NCBI RefSeq assembly: GCF_024199985.1
Contig: NZ_JANARS010000010.1
Coordinates: 62,001 to 126,000 of the forward strand
Reading direction: 5' to 3'
Origin: Nocardioides pinisoli
GTDB taxonomy: Bacteria; Actinomycetota; Actinomycetes; Propionibacteriales; Nocardioidaceae
Length of the DNA stretch: 64,000 nucleotides
Shown: piece after piece, positions 61,913 to 64,000 of the stretch
Position numbering within the stretch: the stretch's first letter is position 1
How the letters are laid out: the number at the start of each line of letters is the position of its first letter
Position numbers and translations under genes: made by a program
The notes under the pieces: generated by a model
What the model saw: only the letters and a program-made list of their open reading frames with translations
The model's database searches: none
Told to the model about the DNA's origin: nothing

Positions 61913-62539
61913 TCAGTGGCGCCGGATGATGCGTCGCTCGATGGCCGCGGCCACGGCTCCGGCGCGGGTGTCGACGCCGAGCTTGGTGTAGACGTGCGAG
62001 AGGTGCGACTTCACCGTGGCCTCCGAGACGAAGAGCTCGCGCGCGATCTCCCGGTTGCCCAGCCCGCGGGACAGCAGCTCCAGCACCTCGACCTCACGCT
62101 CGGTGATCGTCGAGCCTCCGGTGGTGCGGCGGACCAGGGTCGCGGCCACCGACGGCGCCAGCACCGTCTCGCCGCGCGCCGTCGCGCGGATGCCGGCGAA
62201 GAGCTCGTCGGGAGGGGCGTCCTTGAGCAGGTAGCCCCGAGCGCCCGCGTCCAGCGCGCGCAGGACGTCGGCCTCGGTGTCGTACGTCGTCAGCACGAGC
62301 ACCTCCGGTGGATCGGCCGTCGCGCGGAGGGCGGCCGTCGTCTCGGCGCCGCCCCTCTCGGCGTCGCCGAGGCTGAGGTCCATCAGCACCACGTCGGGGT
62401 GCTCCGCCTCGAAGCGGGCCAGGGCCGAGTCGAACCCGTCCGCCTCCGCCACCACGGTCAGGTCCTCCTGGCCCTCGACCAGGGCGCGCAGGCCTGCGCG
62501 CACCACAGGGTGGTCGTCGACGATCAGGACCCGGATCAC
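61913..62539 (-). CDS. NarL/LuxR-family response regulator
   Basis: A 208-residue two-component regulator. Receiver domain residues 1-120 with Asp8/Asp9, phosphoacceptor Asp54 (VVLMDLSLG), Thr near 83 (LTTYDTEAD) and Lys near 104 (YLLKDAPPDE). A LuxR-type helix-turn-helix fills 145-205 (LTRREVEVLELLSRGLGNREIA-like segment, with SEATVKSHLSHVYTKLGV). Coupled to the histidine kinase gene by an ATGA overlap. Targets are unknown. The neighbouring CHAP hydrolase and the secreted protein at 63895 are candidates by position only. Confidence 0.94.
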   Translation of the reverse strand: MIRVLIVDDHPVVRAGLRALVEGQEDLTVVAEADGFDSALARFEAEHPDVVLMDLSLGDAERGGAETTAALRATADPPEVLVLTTYDTEADVLRALDAGARGYLLKDAPPDELFAGIRATARGETVLAPSVAATLVRRTTGGSTITEREVEVLELLSRGLGNREIARELFVSEATVKSHLSHVYTKLGVDTRAGAVAAAIERRIIRRH

Positions 62540-63753
62540 GCTTCGCCCCAGGCGTCGCGGAGGGGCAGGTGCACGGAGACCGTGGTCCCCTCGCCCGGGC
62601 TGCTCTCGACGTAGGCGCGACCGCCGAGCGACGCGGCGCGCTCCCGGATGCCGGTGAGGCCCCGGCCGCGGACGCCGCGGGGGCGGACCCGCGCCGCGTC
62701 GAAACCGCGACCGTCGTCACGCACGTCGAGGACGACCTCGTCGGGGTGGTAGGTCAGGGTCAGCGCGACCCGTCCGGCACCGGCGTGCTCCCGGACGTTG
62801 GCGAGGGCACCTCGGGCCGTGCGGACCAGGGCCGCTGCGACGTCGGCGGGCACGGCGACGGGGTCGCCGTCGACGCGGACCTCGACCGGCAGCCCCGGTC
62901 CGGCCTGCGCGACCGTCCGCGCGAGCACCGCCGGCAGTGCGGCCGCGTCGGCGGTGGCGAGGTCCGCCGGCGCGAGGTCACGCACCACGCGCCGCACCTC
63001 GTCCAGGCCGTCGCGGGCCGTCGCGGCCGCTGTCCCGACCAGGTCCTTGGCGCGGTCCGGCCGGTCGTCCCAGTCCTGCTCGGCGGCCTGCAGCAGCAGG
63101 TTGATGCTGGACAGGCCTTGGCCGACCGAGTCGTGGATCTCCCGCGAGAGGCGGGTGCGCTCGGCGAGCGCACCGGTGCGCCGCTGCTCCTCGGCCAGCT
63201 CCTCCTGGGCGTCGACGAGCCGGTCGACGAGGTCCTGTCGCGCCCGGGACTCGAGCTCGAGCGCCCGGTAGGCCAGCACGGTCACCAGGGCGACGCCGAT
63301 AGGCCCGACGACCTGGACCGGGTCGACGCCGTCACTGATCCGCTGCCACGACAGCGTCAGCAGCACCGTCATGGCGACGACCGTCGCCACCGCCCAGGCG
63401 AAGGGCAGCACCCGCAGCACCGCGAAGGCCACCGGGACGGCGCACCACGCGAAGGACGGGGCGACCGCGGTCAGCACGCCCCAGAGGACGACCATCCCGA
63501 CGACCCACGCGGTCGGCCACCAGGACCGACCGGGCAGCAGGCCGCGGGCGGCGTAGGCCGCGCCGAGCACCGCCGCCCCGACGAGGACCGCGACGCCCGC
63601 GGTGTCGAGGCCGTGCCGGTCGAGGTAGCGGACCGCGCACGTGACGAGCAGGACCACGAGGACCACCAGCAGCCATCGGTCGAGCCGCTCGGCGGGCGCC
63701 AGGATGCCCCGCACGCCGTCGGGCGGCCGGCGGAGAGATGCGGTCGCAGCCAT
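62536..63753 (-). CDS. NarL-family sensor histidine kinase (HisKA_3)
   Basis: A 405-residue membrane sensor kinase. About five N-terminal hydrophobic segments (residues 25-165) have little extracytoplasmic loop, suggesting membrane or intracellular sensing. The dimerisation/phosphorylation helix has LSREIHDSVGQGLSSINLLL with phosphorylated His207. The HATPase_c domain at the C-terminus shows ALANVREHAGAGRV (N box), DVRDDGRGFDAARV (G1) and GRGLTGIRERAASLGG (G2). Start ATG 63753 is about 9 bases after TAGGCT on the minus strand. Partner of the response regulator at 61913-62539. Confidence 0.93.
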   Translation of the reverse strand: MAATASLRRPPDGVRGILAPAERLDRWLLVVLVVLLVTCAVRYLDRHGLDTAGVAVLVGAAVLGAAYAARGLLPGRSWWPTAWVVGMVVLWGVLTAVAPSFAWCAVPVAFAVLRVLPFAWAVATVVAMTVLLTLSWQRISDGVDPVQVVGPIGVALVTVLAYRALELESRARQDLVDRLVDAQEELAEEQRRTGALAERTRLSREIHDSVGQGLSSINLLLQAAEQDWDDRPDRAKDLVGTAAATARDGLDEVRRVVRDLAPADLATADAAALPAVLARTVAQAGPGLPVEVRVDGDPVAVPADVAAALVRTARGALANVREHAGAGRVALTLTYHPDEVVLDVRDDGRGFDAARVRPRGVRGRGLTGIRERAASLGGRAYVESSPGEGTTVSVHLPLRDAWGEA

Positions 63754-63894
63754 GGTCGAGCCAGCCTAGGGAAGAGGTGACCGCCGGGGAATCAACCGAT
63801 CGGCTACCAGGCGGTGGCCGACCGCCGGACGCGGACCGGCCGTCCCGGGCCGGACAGTGGTGGCACCACCCGCACCCACTCCAGGAGACATCCC

Positions 63895-64000
63895 GTGCCG
63901 CACCCTCGTCGCCAGCTCCACGCCCTGCTCGTCACCGCCGCCGTCGGTGCCGCGACCGCCGTGGTGGCGCCGGCCCCCGCGACGGCCGACGCCCGCCCCG
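63895..64000 (+). CDS. N-terminus of an exported protein (cut by window end)
   Basis: Frame opens at a GTG (63895) with CCAGGAGAC upstream and encodes PHPRRQLHALLVTAAVG then a hydrophobic Ala/Val-rich run and AxA sites (PAPATADA), a Sec-type signal peptide. Only 35 codons are present, so nothing further can be said of the product. Divergent from the histidine kinase gene. Confidence 0.6.
   Translation, partial: MPHPRRQLHALLVTAAVGAATAVVAPAPATADARP

Overview
The window is a gene-dense, very GC-rich stretch of chromosome. It looks like a high-GC actinobacterium, most likely a Nocardioides-type member of the Propionibacteriales. This rests on codon and base use, the DUF3046-recA-recX order, the TCGAAC-N4-GTTCG SOS box, a PafBC-type recA promoter, ECF42/DGPF sigma modules, an RRHVD-type cysteine leader peptide, and many starts placed 6-8 bases after a -10 box. 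No rRNA, tRNA, CRISPR array, integrase or transposase was recognised. Most long reading frames opposite the called genes are GC-driven shadows and are left out.

Layout. 1-10 kb: the N-terminal part of an Lhr-type helicase (minus, cut by the window edge), a secreted M1 metallopeptidase, a cysteine-free IscA-like protein, an NAD-dependent epimerase, an ECF42 sigma factor with its DGPF protein, a lipoprotein glucose/sorbosone dehydrogenase, and a two-copy hairpin repeat. 10.9-14.3 kb: a translationally coupled four-gene operon (WXG100-like protein, EspG-like protein, large GxSxG lipase, lipoprotein) that looks like an orphan type VII secretion effector-immunity locus. 14.3-19 kb: a NodIJ-like ABC-2 exporter, an acyl-CoA ligase and a GNAT. 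19-24 kb: a six-gene coupled minus-strand operon (ECF sigma, zinc-finger anti-sigma fused to a membrane domain, ABC ATPase, two membrane proteins, nucleoside-hydrolase lipoprotein), facing a SodC-like gene across a mirrored ECF-like promoter pair. 24.4-29 kb: DinB-methyltransferase-DUF3046-MFS, then recA-recX. 29-37 kb: phosphoribosyltransferase, GNAT, PPK2, HipA-like kinase with DUF3037, a large BTAD/AAA regulator, a deletion scar with two headless genes, and an AlkD-like protein.

37-41 kb: the assimilatory sulfur operon (leader peptide, sulfite reductase, 53-aa zinc ribbon, APS reductase, sirohydrochlorin chelatase). 41-45 kb: glyA, a DUF2270 membrane protein, and a DUF559 nuclease-like gene bracketed by palindromic repeats. 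44-51 kb: glgA and glgC (divergent) and pgm, forming a glycogen/alpha-glucan supply set interrupted by a second ECF42 operon with three DGPF genes. 51-56 kb: an AidB-like flavoprotein, a BrkB-family protein, a TrkA-type K+ channel and a sulfotransferase. 56-60 kb: an IclR regulator facing an MHS-family transporter and a cytoplasmic sulfatase, a likely sulfate-ester uptake and cleavage module. 60-64 kb: a CHAP-domain wall hydrolase, a NarL-type two-component system and the start of a secreted protein.

The strongest leads for new biology are the type VII-like lipase/lipoprotein operon, the sigma/anti-sigma-permease/ABC operon with its mirrored promoters, the two ECF42 loops whose promoters match at identical spacing, the cysteine leader peptide with tandem upstream repeats, and the rearrangement scar at about 36,235.
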